Of a stretch of DNA of 5,202 bases, positions 1-5,202 are shown one piece after another. The notes under the pieces were generated by a model. It ran no database searches. It was given only the letters and a program-made list of their open reading frames with translations, and was not told where the DNA came from. The stretch is taken from NCBI GenBank assembly GCA_026400425.1, contig JAPLPC010000523.1:13689-18890 (forward strand). Direction: 5' to 3'. The DNA is from Hyphomicrobiales bacterium. Lineage in GTDB: Bacteria; Pseudomonadota; Alphaproteobacteria; Rhizobiales; Xanthobacteraceae. Position numbers and translations under genes: made by a program. Every line of letters starts with the position of its first letter. Position 1 is the stretch's first letter.

Positions 1-1229
1 TCAAGCGCACGCAATATGCCGACCTGTATCGCCGTGCCAGCGAGCTGGAAGCCGAACGCCGCGTCTCGATCGGCAGCACCCGTCTCGTCAGCCTCGCCGA
101 ACGTCCGGCCAAGCCGTCCTTTCCGAACGAAATCCCGTTCATTGCCGCAGGTGCGACGCTGGCTCTGCTGCTGGCGAGCCTTGCAGCGTTCTTTGGCAAC
201 AGCCTGAGGCGTGACGCGCTGCCCTGGCCGAAGCGGCGGGCACGCACCAGGCCGCAGGCCGACGCCACGGCTGCGCCGTCCGTCATCGCCGCCGCTGCGC
301 CAGCCGCGCCGCGCTCGCCCATCGCGCCGCCTGTTGGGTCGCCAATAGCGCCGCCGCCGAACACGGTCGAGCCGATCACGCAGCCGACGCCAATTCTCGC
401 CGGCTCGACATCGGAGCTCGCCGTCGTCACCGGCGCACCAATTCTTGCGCGCTTACCGGCCGTCAAGCGTGAAGCATCCGAGTCGACCATCGGTGCGATC
501 CTGTCGGCGCAATCGGGCACGGCGCTTGCGCGCAGCCTGCCGCTGGCACGCAACGATCTGCATTATCAGGACGCACTGCGCGATCTTTCCGCCAACCTGC
601 TGAGCACCGGCAACGGTAAGCCACGCAAGACGATCCTGGTGGCATCGCCGTCCAACGCCGAAGGCAAAACCTTCTTGACGCTGTCGCTTGCACAGCATCT
701 CGCCGCCGCCGGCCGCAGCGTTCTGGTGATCGAATGCGATCTCGGCGCACCGAAATTCGCGACCGCGCTGGGCCTGCGCAGCAGCCTCGGGCTGCAAGGC
801 ATACTCCGCGGCGAGGCGATGCCCGACGAATGTGTCGTTCCTACCGGCATCGCCAATCTTGATGCCATTCCGGCCGGTCCGGTCCCAGCGTCGGCCGATC
901 TGTTGCGGAAACCCCTCACCGTGTTGCTGCAGTGGGCAAGTATTTATGATCTCGTTCTGATCGACGCGCCATCGCCGGGAATCCACACGGATATCGGAGT
1001 GCTCGCCAGGCAGGTCGATGGCGTCCTGCTCTGCATGCGCGCGGGTTGCTCGTCGATCGGTCAGGCCGTTGCGACCTCAAGCGCCGTCCGCACCGCGGGC
1101 GGCGAACTGTTCGGCATTGCCATTACCATGAACGTCGCCGACGATTGCACAACTGGCCGTTCTGCGGCGGCCGCACGGCGTCGCGTCGAACCGTCACACG
1201 AAGGCGACAGCAAGGCGCCGCGCCGCTAG
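1..1229 (+). CDS. Polysaccharide co-polymerase / BY-kinase-like ATPase, C-terminal part (5' end outside window)
   Basis: The reading frame is open from base 3 to the TAG at 1227-1229, giving 408 visible residues. The order matches a Wzz-type chain-length regulator joined to a BY-kinase domain (ExoP/GumC-like), an inner-membrane protein for exopolysaccharide polymerisation and export. Seen: the end of the periplasmic coiled coil (residues 1-20), the proline motif PAKPSFP (35-41), a second membrane helix (about 44-65), a basic stretch (69-83), a long Ala/Pro-rich linker (about 84-138), then the ATPase domain. That has Walker A SNAEGKT (K222, T223), a Walker A'-like strand VLVIECD (240-246) and Walker B LVLIDAP (D321). 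Oddities: the oligomerisation motif ExxRxxR reads D190xxR193xxS196, Walker A' has E-C-D for the usual D-x-D, and no tyrosine occurs after Y315, so the usual C-terminal tyrosine cluster is absent. Autokinase activity is therefore doubtful. A start at GTG 639 would cut off the first part of the domain and is wrong. Confidence 0.85.
   Translation, partial: KRTQYADLYRRASELEAERRVSIGSTRLVSLAERPAKPSFPNEIPFIAAGATLALLLASLAAFFGNSLRRDALPWPKRRARTRPQADATAAPSVIAAAAPAAPRSPIAPPVGSPIAPPPNTVEPITQPTPILAGSTSELAVVTGAPILARLPAVKREASESTIGAILSAQSGTALARSLPLARNDLHYQDALRDLSANLLSTGNGKPRKTILVASPSNAEGKTFLTLSLAQHLAAAGRSVLVIECDLGAPKFATALGLRSSLGLQGILRGEAMPDECVVPTGIANLDAIPAGPVPASADLLRKPLTVLLQWASIYDLVLIDAPSPGIHTDIGVLARQVDGVLLCMRAGCSSIGQAVATSSAVRTAGGELFGIAITMNVADDCTTGRSAAAARRRVEPSHEGDSKAPRR
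315..356 (+). repeat. Two-copy SPIAPP repeat in the Pro-rich linker
   Basis: Codons 105-110 and 113-118 of the co-polymerase both encode SPIAPP, 24 bases apart. The copies differ at three third-codon positions (ccc/cca, atc/ata, cct/ccg), all silent. This is a short degenerate protein-level repeat inside a low-complexity Ala/Pro linker between the membrane helix and the ATPase domain. It probably has a spacer role only. Confidence 0.5.
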
Positions 1230-1234
1230 ACCCA

Positions 1235-2572
1235 TCAGCGCATCTGCGCCGCGCGAAGGCGATCAGCGAGGTCTAGTATCTGCTGGCGGATATTGGTCGC
1301 CGCCGTGACTTCCCAAAAAGCGCCGCGCGTTGCGTGCCCGATCGCATAGAGCCCCGGCCGCATTTGTCCAGCGCGATCCCGGATTCCGCATGTCTCGTCG
1401 ACATCGAGACCGAGACCATTGTTGCCAGCCCGCGCGATTCCGCTGCTCAGCAAGGATTTGACCAGCGGGTTCTCAATACGCTCGTAGCGCTCTTCAGGAC
1501 CGGTGCAATTGAGAATCCACGCGACGGTCGTCTGCACGCAGGTGCCGCCGCGGCGCTGAATGGCGACGTCATAACCCGTCGCGGTCATCTTTGCGTTCAG
1601 GAGCCGGCCAGCCAATACGTCGAGCCGTTGCTCGCTCTGCAGTCGCTGCAACATCTGCGCGACGTCCGGTGCAAGCCGGTGGCGATGGACCAGCCAGAGC
1701 GCGCGGATGTGGCGCGAGAAGCGTGCGCGTTCGGCCGGCGGCGCATCGGTCCAGAGCTGGGCGATCTGCCCGCGGAACGTATCGATCGAGGTCTGCCATG
1801 GAATGCCCGCCGCCATCTTGCTGCGGGTATCGGCAAGCAACGCCGCGAAGATGCCGCGCGTGGTCGGCTCGGGCCATGTCGTCAGCGGCGCGGGGTCGGC
1901 TTGTGCCGGCGCATCGACGAGCGGCAGCAAGCCGCGGCGGGAAATCATCGTGATAGGCTGCTGCATGCCGCGGCGATGAAGATCGACCACGACATCGACC
2001 GCCGTTGCGCCGGTGCCGATCACCAGCACACGGTCCGTCATGCCGATCGGATCGAGCGCGCCAGGTGCCCAGACGTCGGTGATCGAGCGCGGGGAAACCT
2101 CGATGCCGGGAAAAGGCGAGGGCGGCGGATTGCCCAGACAAAGAAGGACGAGATCGAAGGTCTGACGTTCGCCCGATGCGAGCGTCAGCTCAAAGTCCTG
2201 CTCTCGATGCGCGAGGGACGTCACGGCGTCGCCACGCAGGAGCGCGCCGCCGCTCGTCACGATCTTGGACAATTGCGCAGCGATGTAGTCGCCATAGGCT
2301 TTGCGCGGGACGAACGAGTCGGAAAATTCGCGCCAGTCCGCTTGACCGGTCTCGGCGAGCCACTGCGCAAAACCTTCGGTGTCGTCCGCGCCGATGCCGC
2401 CCATCTTGTAGGCCGGCACATTGATACGGTGCCAGGGCGACATGGCCGAATAAGCAAGCCCGCGGCCGAATGCATGATGTCGATCGAAAACGGTGATGGC
2501 CTCGACCTGCGGCAGTCCGGCGAGCGTGATGGCCGCAATCGAACCCGCAACGCCTCCGCCGACAACGGCCAC
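1235..2572 (-). CDS. FAD/NAD(P)-binding oxidoreductase-like protein of unknown substrate
   Basis: The 445-residue product has two dinucleotide-binding folds. The N-terminal FAD site is VVGGGVAG (G5, G7, G10), followed by an acidic strand end (VFD, 28-30) and the segment GRGLAYS...HRINVPAYKMG (about 36-58), typical of the NAD_binding_9-type FAD/NAD(P) proteins. A second GxGxxA site is VLVIGTGATAVD (182-193). ILNCTGPEE (353-361) and a C-terminal GLYAIGHATRGAFWEVTAA (407-425) match the closing FAD-contacting part of such flavoproteins. No signal peptide is seen, so it should be cytoplasmic. The reaction is unknown; the family is usually annotated only as oxidoreductase. The start given is GTG at 2570-2572, the only ATG, GTG or TTG available after the in-frame stop at 2660-2662, but it has no ribosome binding site and begins directly on the first beta strand. 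The frame upstream reads SSRQWR before it, which looks protein-like. The gene ends 5 bases from the convergent co-polymerase gene. Confidence 0.82.
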   Translation of the reverse strand: MAVVGGGVAGSIAAITLAGLPQVEAITVFDRHHAFGRGLAYSAMSPWHRINVPAYKMGGIGADDTEGFAQWLAETGQADWREFSDSFVPRKAYGDYIAAQLSKIVTSGGALLRGDAVTSLAHREQDFELTLASGERQTFDLVLLCLGNPPPSPFPGIEVSPRSITDVWAPGALDPIGMTDRVLVIGTGATAVDVVVDLHRRGMQQPITMISRRGLLPLVDAPAQADPAPLTTWPEPTTRGIFAALLADTRSKMAAGIPWQTSIDTFRGQIAQLWTDAPPAERARFSRHIRALWLVHRHRLAPDVAQMLQRLQSEQRLDVLAGRLLNAKMTATGYDVAIQRRGGTCVQTTVAWILNCTGPEERYERIENPLVKSLLSSGIARAGNNGLGLDVDETCGIRDRAGQMRPGLYAIGHATRGAFWEVTAATNIRQQILDLADRLRAAQMR

Positions 2573-2647
2573 GCGCCATTGCCGGGACGAAGCGGACGTG
2601 ATCGAGGTGGAACGTTGAAAAGAAATAATCGGCTCTTGGTAAGCGTG

Positions 2648-2661
2648 AAACCGACCGGTTT
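2648..2661. other. Perfect 6-bp dyad AAACCG-AC-CGGTTT
   Basis: An inverted repeat with a 2-base centre lies in the 145-base gap between the receiver gene and the FAD gene, about 75-90 bases before the FAD gene's GTG. The centre is too short for a good RNA hairpin and no U-tract follows on the minus strand, so it fits a protein-binding dyad better than a terminator. Chance occurrence cannot be excluded. Confidence 0.3.
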
Positions 2662-2662
2662 A

Positions 2663-2683
2663 TTCCATGCCGATGCGATGGAA
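2663..2683. other. Inverted repeat TTCCAT-N9-ATGGAA
   Basis: Arms at 2663-2668 and 2678-2683 are perfectly complementary across a 9-base spacer, directly next to the dyad at 2648-2661. On the minus strand it lies 34-55 bases past the receiver gene's stop. It could form a weak hairpin at the 3' end of that transcript, though no U-run follows, or serve as an operator for the FAD gene. Confidence 0.3.
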
Positions 2684-2717
2684 CGCAAGCCTTTCGCGAG
2701 CCCAGTTCGTGAGGCCG

Positions 2718-3083
2718 TTAGTGCAGCGACCGTTCGGCCATCCGCAATACGTCGATCGGGCTCCATGGCTTGGCCATGAACAATGTGCCATCCGGCAATC
2801 GCCGCACGCGCGGCGTTTCCGATGTCACGACGACCTGCACGTCGGGATAACGTCGCTTGGCGAGATAGGCGAGTTCGATGCCGTCCATCATGCCGGCCAA
2901 CTGGACATCGGTGAATACCATCGCGACATTGTCGCCCGATTCCTCCAGCACGAATACAGCGGCCTCGCCGCTTTCGCACTCGATCACGTCCATATCGCTT
3001 TCCTCAAGCAACACGCTGATCAAGGTTCGTTGAGTTTCATCGTTTTCGACAACCAATGCGGTGGATCGCTGAGCATCTCTCAT
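2718..3083 (-). CDS. Stand-alone response-regulator receiver protein
   Basis: The 121-residue product is a single CheY-like receiver domain with no output domain. Seen: the acidic-pocket strand ALVVENDE (E13, N14, D15), the phospho-acceptor D59 in MVFTDVQLAGMMDG, the conserved Thr region VVVTSE (T87), and the switch lysine K105 in FMAKPW. The length covers the whole fold, ending just after helix 5. N14 sits where the second acidic residue of the Mg2+ pocket usually lies (CheY D13), although D15 may compensate. Such solo receivers are phosphorylated by a histidine kinase, often a hybrid one, and act by protein contact. No kinase is in the window, so the partner is unknown. The ATG at 3081-3083 is supported by a GGAG at the right distance. 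The downstream neighbour is the FAD gene, 145 bases away on the same strand; the upstream neighbour is hmuV, 135 bases away. Confidence 0.88.
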   Translation of the reverse strand: MRDAQRSTALVVENDETQRTLISVLLEESDMDVIECESGEAAVFVLEESGDNVAMVFTDVQLAGMMDGIELAYLAKRRYPDVQVVVTSETPRVRRLPDGTLFMAKPWSPIDVLRMAERSLH

Positions 3084-3088
3084 GGGAA

Positions 3089-3092
3089 CTCC
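3089..3092 (-). promoter_or_regulatory. Ribosome binding site of the receiver gene
   Basis: The minus strand reads GGAG followed by 5 bases and then the ATG at 3083. This is the only clear Shine-Dalgarno sequence among the complete minus-strand genes here, and it fixes the start. Confidence 0.7.
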
Positions 3093-3108
3093 GTGTTTGG
3101 TGGATGTA

Positions 3109-3119
3109 AGGCAATGCCT
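3109..3119. other. 11-bp palindrome AGGCA-A-TGCCT upstream of the receiver gene
   Basis: A perfect 5-bp dyad around one central base lies 26-36 bases before the receiver ATG, between the AT-rich promoter-like patch and the ribosome binding site. Its position suits an operator for the receiver gene. No named regulator site is recognised. Confidence 0.3.
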
Positions 3120-3129
3120 CAGCTCTGCT

Positions 3130-3156
3130 GTAGTTCAGATATTTAATCCCGGTTCC
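3130..3156 (-). promoter_or_regulatory. Possible promoter region of the receiver gene
   Basis: The minus strand carries GGAAC (3156-3152) and then an AT-rich patch GATTAAATATCTGA (3147-3134), which stands out in otherwise GC-rich DNA some 50-75 bases before the receiver start. GGAAC recalls the -35 element of ECF-type sigma factors, but no CGTT-like -10 follows at 16-17 bases, so an EcfG-type promoter is not supported. The TTAAAT/TAAATA part could act as a -10 element. Weak. Confidence 0.25.
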
Positions 3157-3204
3157 GCGAGCTATTGCGACTTGGCGACGCCCATGATCATCAAGCAGCG
3201 GAAC
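3152..3204. other. 7-bp inverted repeat around the hmuV-receiver gap
   Basis: GTTCCGC at 3152-3158 and GCGGAAC at 3198-3204 are perfect complements 39 bases apart, beginning 15 bases past the hmuV stop. A small GGCG-A-CGCC dyad (3174-3182) lies between them. On the hmuV transcript they could close a long stem-loop at the 3' end. There is no U-tract, so it is not a standard intrinsic terminator. Confidence 0.25.
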
Positions 3205-3218
3205 GGATGGCCGAGAGG

Positions 3219-4022
3219 CTATGGCGCAGACAGCGGGTGCATCGACTGCGGCAGCAGATAGGGCATATCGGTCGTCGTGACGGTGCCGATGGCCGCGTCG
3301 ATGTCGAAGACCTGACGGATGATATCGCGCGTCATCGTCTCGCGCGGCGTACCATCGGCAACAACCTTGCCGTCGTGCATGACGACGATGCGATCGGCTA
3401 AGCGCACCGCGAGGTTGAGGTCATGCAGAACGGCGATGACAGCCGTGCCGTTGCGGGCCCGCGTGCGGCAGATATCGACAAGCGCAATCTGATGGCGCAG
3501 ATCGAGCGATGACGTCGGCTCGTCAAGCAGCAATAATGCGGGGCCGCTTGCAGCCTCGCCGCAGGCCAGTTGCACGAGGATACGGGCAAGATGGGCGCGC
3601 TGCTGTTCGCCGCCGGACAGGGTCGGCAATTCACGGTCGCGAAAACCCGAAAGCCCGACTTCCTCGATGGCTGCATCGATCAGGCGCCGTGTCGCGGACA
3701 GCGCGCGTTCGCCGCGGCCCATTTGGACGATCTCGCTGACCGTGAACGGAAAGCTGACGGCAATGTGCTGCGACAGCATCGCGCGGCGCTGCGCCAGTTG
3801 TTCGGGCGGCCATCCGCGCAGGTCGCGACCGCACAAGGTCACGGCGCCACGAGTCGGACGCAGTTCGCCGGAGAGTAGCCGAAGCAAGGTCGACTTTCCG
3901 GCGCCGTTGGGGCCGACGATGGCGACCATCTCGCCCTTGCTGATGTTGAGATCGACTTGTCGCAGGACAGGCGCGCCGCCGATCGTCAACGATAGGTCCG
4001 ATGCGGTCAGAAGATGCGTCAT
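3219..4022 (-). CDS. hmuV: Heme (iron-chelate) ABC importer ATP-binding protein HmuV
   Basis: The 267-residue product is a complete ABC ATPase. Seen in order: Walker A GPNGAGKST (37-45), Q-loop Q85, the FPFTVSEIVQMGR stretch (91-103) typical of HmuV/FecE-like ATPases, signature LSGGEQQR (135-142), Walker B LLLLDEPT (163-170; D167, catalytic E168), D-loop SSLD (171-174) and H-loop H200. All catalytic residues are present. It should sit on the cytoplasmic face as a dimer bound to HmuU and power uptake of heme. The start is the ATG at 4020-4022, which overlaps the hmuU TGA as ATGA; the open frame continues upstream to 4886, but that part is only a shadow of hmuU. No Shine-Dalgarno is visible and a short GGCC-N5-GGCC repeat (4024-4036) precedes the ATG, so translation is probably coupled to hmuU. 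Siderophore or cobalamin ATPases are close relatives, so the substrate rests on resemblance. Confidence 0.87.
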   Translation of the reverse strand: MTHLLTASDLSLTIGGAPVLRQVDLNISKGEMVAIVGPNGAGKSTLLRLLSGELRPTRGAVTLCGRDLRGWPPEQLAQRRAMLSQHIAVSFPFTVSEIVQMGRGERALSATRRLIDAAIEEVGLSGFRDRELPTLSGGEQQRAHLARILVQLACGEAASGPALLLLDEPTSSLDLRHQIALVDICRTRARNGTAVIAVLHDLNLAVRLADRIVVMHDGKVVADGTPRETMTRDIIRQVFDIDAAIGTVTTTDMPYLLPQSMHPLSAP

Positions 4023-5116
4023 AGGCCGACCAGGCCACGCTGACGCAGCAAGATCATCAGAAATATCGGCGCACCGACGGCCGCCGTCAGCACGCCGATC
4101 GGCATTTCGGCCGGCGCAACGATGGTGCGTGCCAGCGTGTCGGCGCCCACCAGCAAGATCGCTCCGAGACAGACCGAGGCCGGCAGCAGCAGCCGATGGC
4201 CGGGGCCGATCACCAGGCGCAGCAGATGCGGCACGACGATGCCCACGAAGCCGATGACGCCACAGACCGAGACGGCAACCCCGGTCATGGCCGACACCAG
4301 AATGATGCAGATCCGCTTCAAGCGCTCGACATGAATGCCCGCATGGAACGCCTCCGACTCGCCAAGCACGAGAACATCGAGCCCGCGACCCAGGAACATC
4401 ATGGCGGTGATGCCGAGCGCCAGCACCGGCAACACGGTCATCGCCTTGCGCCAGGTCGCTCCGCTGAGCGAGCCGAGCATCCAGAAAGTGATGTCGCGCA
4501 GCTGGCGGTCGTCGGCGATGAAGACCAGAAGGCCGATGCCGGCATTTGCAATGGCTGCGATGGCCAGACCGGCCAGCAGAAAGATCGCGATCGAGGTCCG
4601 GCCGCCGCGCGTCGCGATGCGGTAGAGAATGACGGTCGTCAGCAGCGATCCGAGACCCGCCGCCAGGGGCAGCAGAACCGGCTGCAGCATCGCGACGTGT
4701 TCGGCGAACTGGCTGTCGCCGAGCACGATGGCTCCCGCTGCGGCGAGAGCGCCGCCGCTGGCGACGCCGACAAGGGCAGGGTCGGCGAGCGGGTGGCGAA
4801 ACAAGCCCTGCATGATCGCGCCCGCGGCGCCCAGCATGCCGCCTATCATGGCCGCAACGGCGATGCGAGGGAGCCTGATGGACCATAAAATGAGTTGGTC
4901 GCGTGCGGCTGCGGCGGCATTCGCGTCCAACGCCGCAAGGCCGAGCGCGGAAGGCAGTCGCACCAACGGAATGCCGGCTGCGCCGACGGTCGCCGACAGC
5001 ACGACGGCGAGCAGCAGAAGCAGCAGCAGACCGGGGATCACGATGGACGCCGTCGGGCGGCGAACGCTGCCGCCGGAGCGGGACACGGCAATGGGCGTGT
5101 TGGTGGCGCTGCTCAT
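4019..5116 (-). CDS. hmuU: Heme (iron-chelate) ABC importer permease HmuU, FecCD family
   Basis: The 365-residue product is a full-length FecCD/BtuC-type permease, expected to cross the inner membrane about ten times as a dimer. Seen: a variable N-terminus with a first helix at about 26-46, the family block RLPRIAVAAMIGGMLGAAGA (81-100) followed by MQGLFRHPLADPALVGVASG (102-121), FWMLGSLSGATW (211-222), the cytoplasmic stretch LGESEAFHAGIHVERLK (251-267), GVIGFVGIVVPHLLRL (286-301), GPGHRLLLP (304-312) and a closing EMPIGVLTAAVGAPIFLMIL (337-356). H108 stands where most relatives have Asn in R-N-P-L. The ATG at 5114-5116 is only one base after the TAA of the preceding gene and has no Shine-Dalgarno; a 7-bp hairpin lies just before it. 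The stop overlaps the hmuV start by 4 bases. Heme as substrate is inferred from overall likeness and the HmuV partner; other iron chelates or cobalamin are possible. Confidence 0.84.
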   Translation of the reverse strand: MSSATNTPIAVSRSGGSVRRPTASIVIPGLLLLLLLAVVLSATVGAAGIPLVRLPSALGLAALDANAAAAARDQLILWSIRLPRIAVAAMIGGMLGAAGAIMQGLFRHPLADPALVGVASGGALAAAGAIVLGDSQFAEHVAMLQPVLLPLAAGLGSLLTTVILYRIATRGGRTSIAIFLLAGLAIAAIANAGIGLLVFIADDRQLRDITFWMLGSLSGATWRKAMTVLPVLALGITAMMFLGRGLDVLVLGESEAFHAGIHVERLKRICIILVSAMTGVAVSVCGVIGFVGIVVPHLLRLVIGPGHRLLLPASVCLGAILLVGADTLARTIVAPAEMPIGVLTAAVGAPIFLMILLRQRGLVGL

Positions 5117-5117
5117 C

Positions 5118-5202
5118 TTACTGTCGGCAATCGACAGTGGTGACGATCGGCTTGAAGGCGGCAGCCTCCTTCGAAAGGGCTGGATCCAGCTTGACGGCGA
5201 GT
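5118..5202 (-). CDS. 3' end of the gene preceding hmuU, possibly the heme-binding protein hmuT
   Basis: The last 27 codons, ending in TAA at 5118-5120, read LAVKLDPALSKEAAAF and then KPIVTTVDCRQ. The frame is set by a stop one base before the hmuU ATG, the normal spacing in such operons. Position suggests the periplasmic binding protein HmuT, but I do not recognise this C-terminus, and its cysteine-containing end is not one I associate with HmuT. Another heme-uptake or unrelated protein is equally possible. The segment is too short to identify. Confidence 0.55.
   Translation of the reverse strand, partial: LAVKLDPALSKEAAAFKPIVTTVDCRQ
5120..5138 (-). promoter_or_regulatory. Hairpin over the hmuU translation start region
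   Basis: A perfect 7-bp inverted repeat, ACTGTCG at 5120-5126 and CGACAGT at 5132-5138, encloses a 5-base loop. On the minus-strand RNA its 3' arm ends three bases before the hmuU ATG and includes the first base of the upstream gene's stop. It fills the place where a ribosome binding site would be. It probably blocks free initiation, with ribosomes finishing the upstream gene opening it. Confidence 0.5.

Noticed and set aside
453..986. A 177-codon minus-strand open frame opposite the co-polymerase gene
   Set aside because: Composition is shadow-like, and the + strand carries clear Walker motifs over the same bases.
1334..2779. A 481-codon open frame on the + strand opposite the FAD gene
   Set aside because: It lies almost wholly antisense to a well-supported gene, is rich in Arg, His, Ala and Asp as expected from reversed GC-rich codons, and shows no domain or ribosome binding site. 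It is a shadow frame.
3130..3156. EcfG-type (GGAAC-N16/17-CGTT) promoter before the receiver gene
   Set aside because: GGAAC is present at 3156-3152 on the minus strand, but no CGTT-like element follows at the required spacing.
4023..4886. 5' extension of the hmuV frame to 4886, giving a 555-residue protein
   Set aside because: The extension is Arg/His/Gly-rich shadow of hmuU, and the ABC domain starts normally at the ATG 4022 that overlaps the hmuU stop.
4196..4888. A 230-codon + strand open frame opposite hmuU
   Set aside because: Low-complexity composition rich in Asp, Arg, Gln and His with no recognisable motif, antisense to a complete permease.
1..5202. Mobile element, CRISPR array, tRNA or defence system
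   Set aside because: No transposase or integrase motifs, no long terminal repeats, no regularly spaced repeats and no tRNA-like fold were seen; coding capacity is filled by ordinary chromosomal genes.

Overview
The window is high-GC, densely coding DNA. Codon use, gene content and the style of the FAD/NAD(P) protein and the solo receiver protein suggest an alphaproteobacterium, probably of the order Hyphomicrobiales (Bradyrhizobium / Rhodopseudomonas-like). This placement is inference from style, not from a marker gene.

Layout. Positions 1-1229 (+ strand) hold the C-terminal 408 residues of a polysaccharide co-polymerase fused to a BY-kinase-type ATPase domain; its N-terminus lies before the window. 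It converges, with only a 5-base gap, on a minus-strand series of genes that fills the rest of the window. Read in transcription order (right to left) these are: the last 27 codons of an unidentified gene (5202-5118, by position possibly the heme-binding hmuT); the heme-type ABC permease hmuU (5116-4019); its ATPase hmuV (4022-3219); a 121-residue stand-alone response-regulator receiver domain (3083-2718); and an FAD/NAD(P)-binding protein of 445 residues or slightly more (2572-1235). No gene-free stretch exceeds 150 bases.

How they work together. HmuU and HmuV should form the membrane and ATP-hydrolysing parts of one importer that moves heme, or a related iron chelate, across the inner membrane after a periplasmic binding protein delivers it. 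The junctions in this operon are very tight: 1 base between the upstream stop and the hmuU start, and a 4-base ATGA overlap between hmuU and hmuV. Neither start has a clear Shine-Dalgarno sequence, and the hmuU start lies directly behind a perfect 7-bp hairpin, so coupled translation looks likely. The receiver gene has its own good ribosome binding site after a 135-base gap containing an AT-rich patch, so it may be a separate unit. Nothing in the window shows that the receiver or the FAD protein functions in heme uptake.

Most noteworthy points: the polysaccharide protein deviates at every BY-kinase hallmark I could inspect except Walker A and B and has no C-terminal tyrosines; the hairpin covers the hmuU initiation region; and the FAD protein's only standard start codon falls right at its first Rossmann strand with no ribosome binding site. 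I found no mobile element, CRISPR array, tRNA, rRNA or clearly new multi-gene system.
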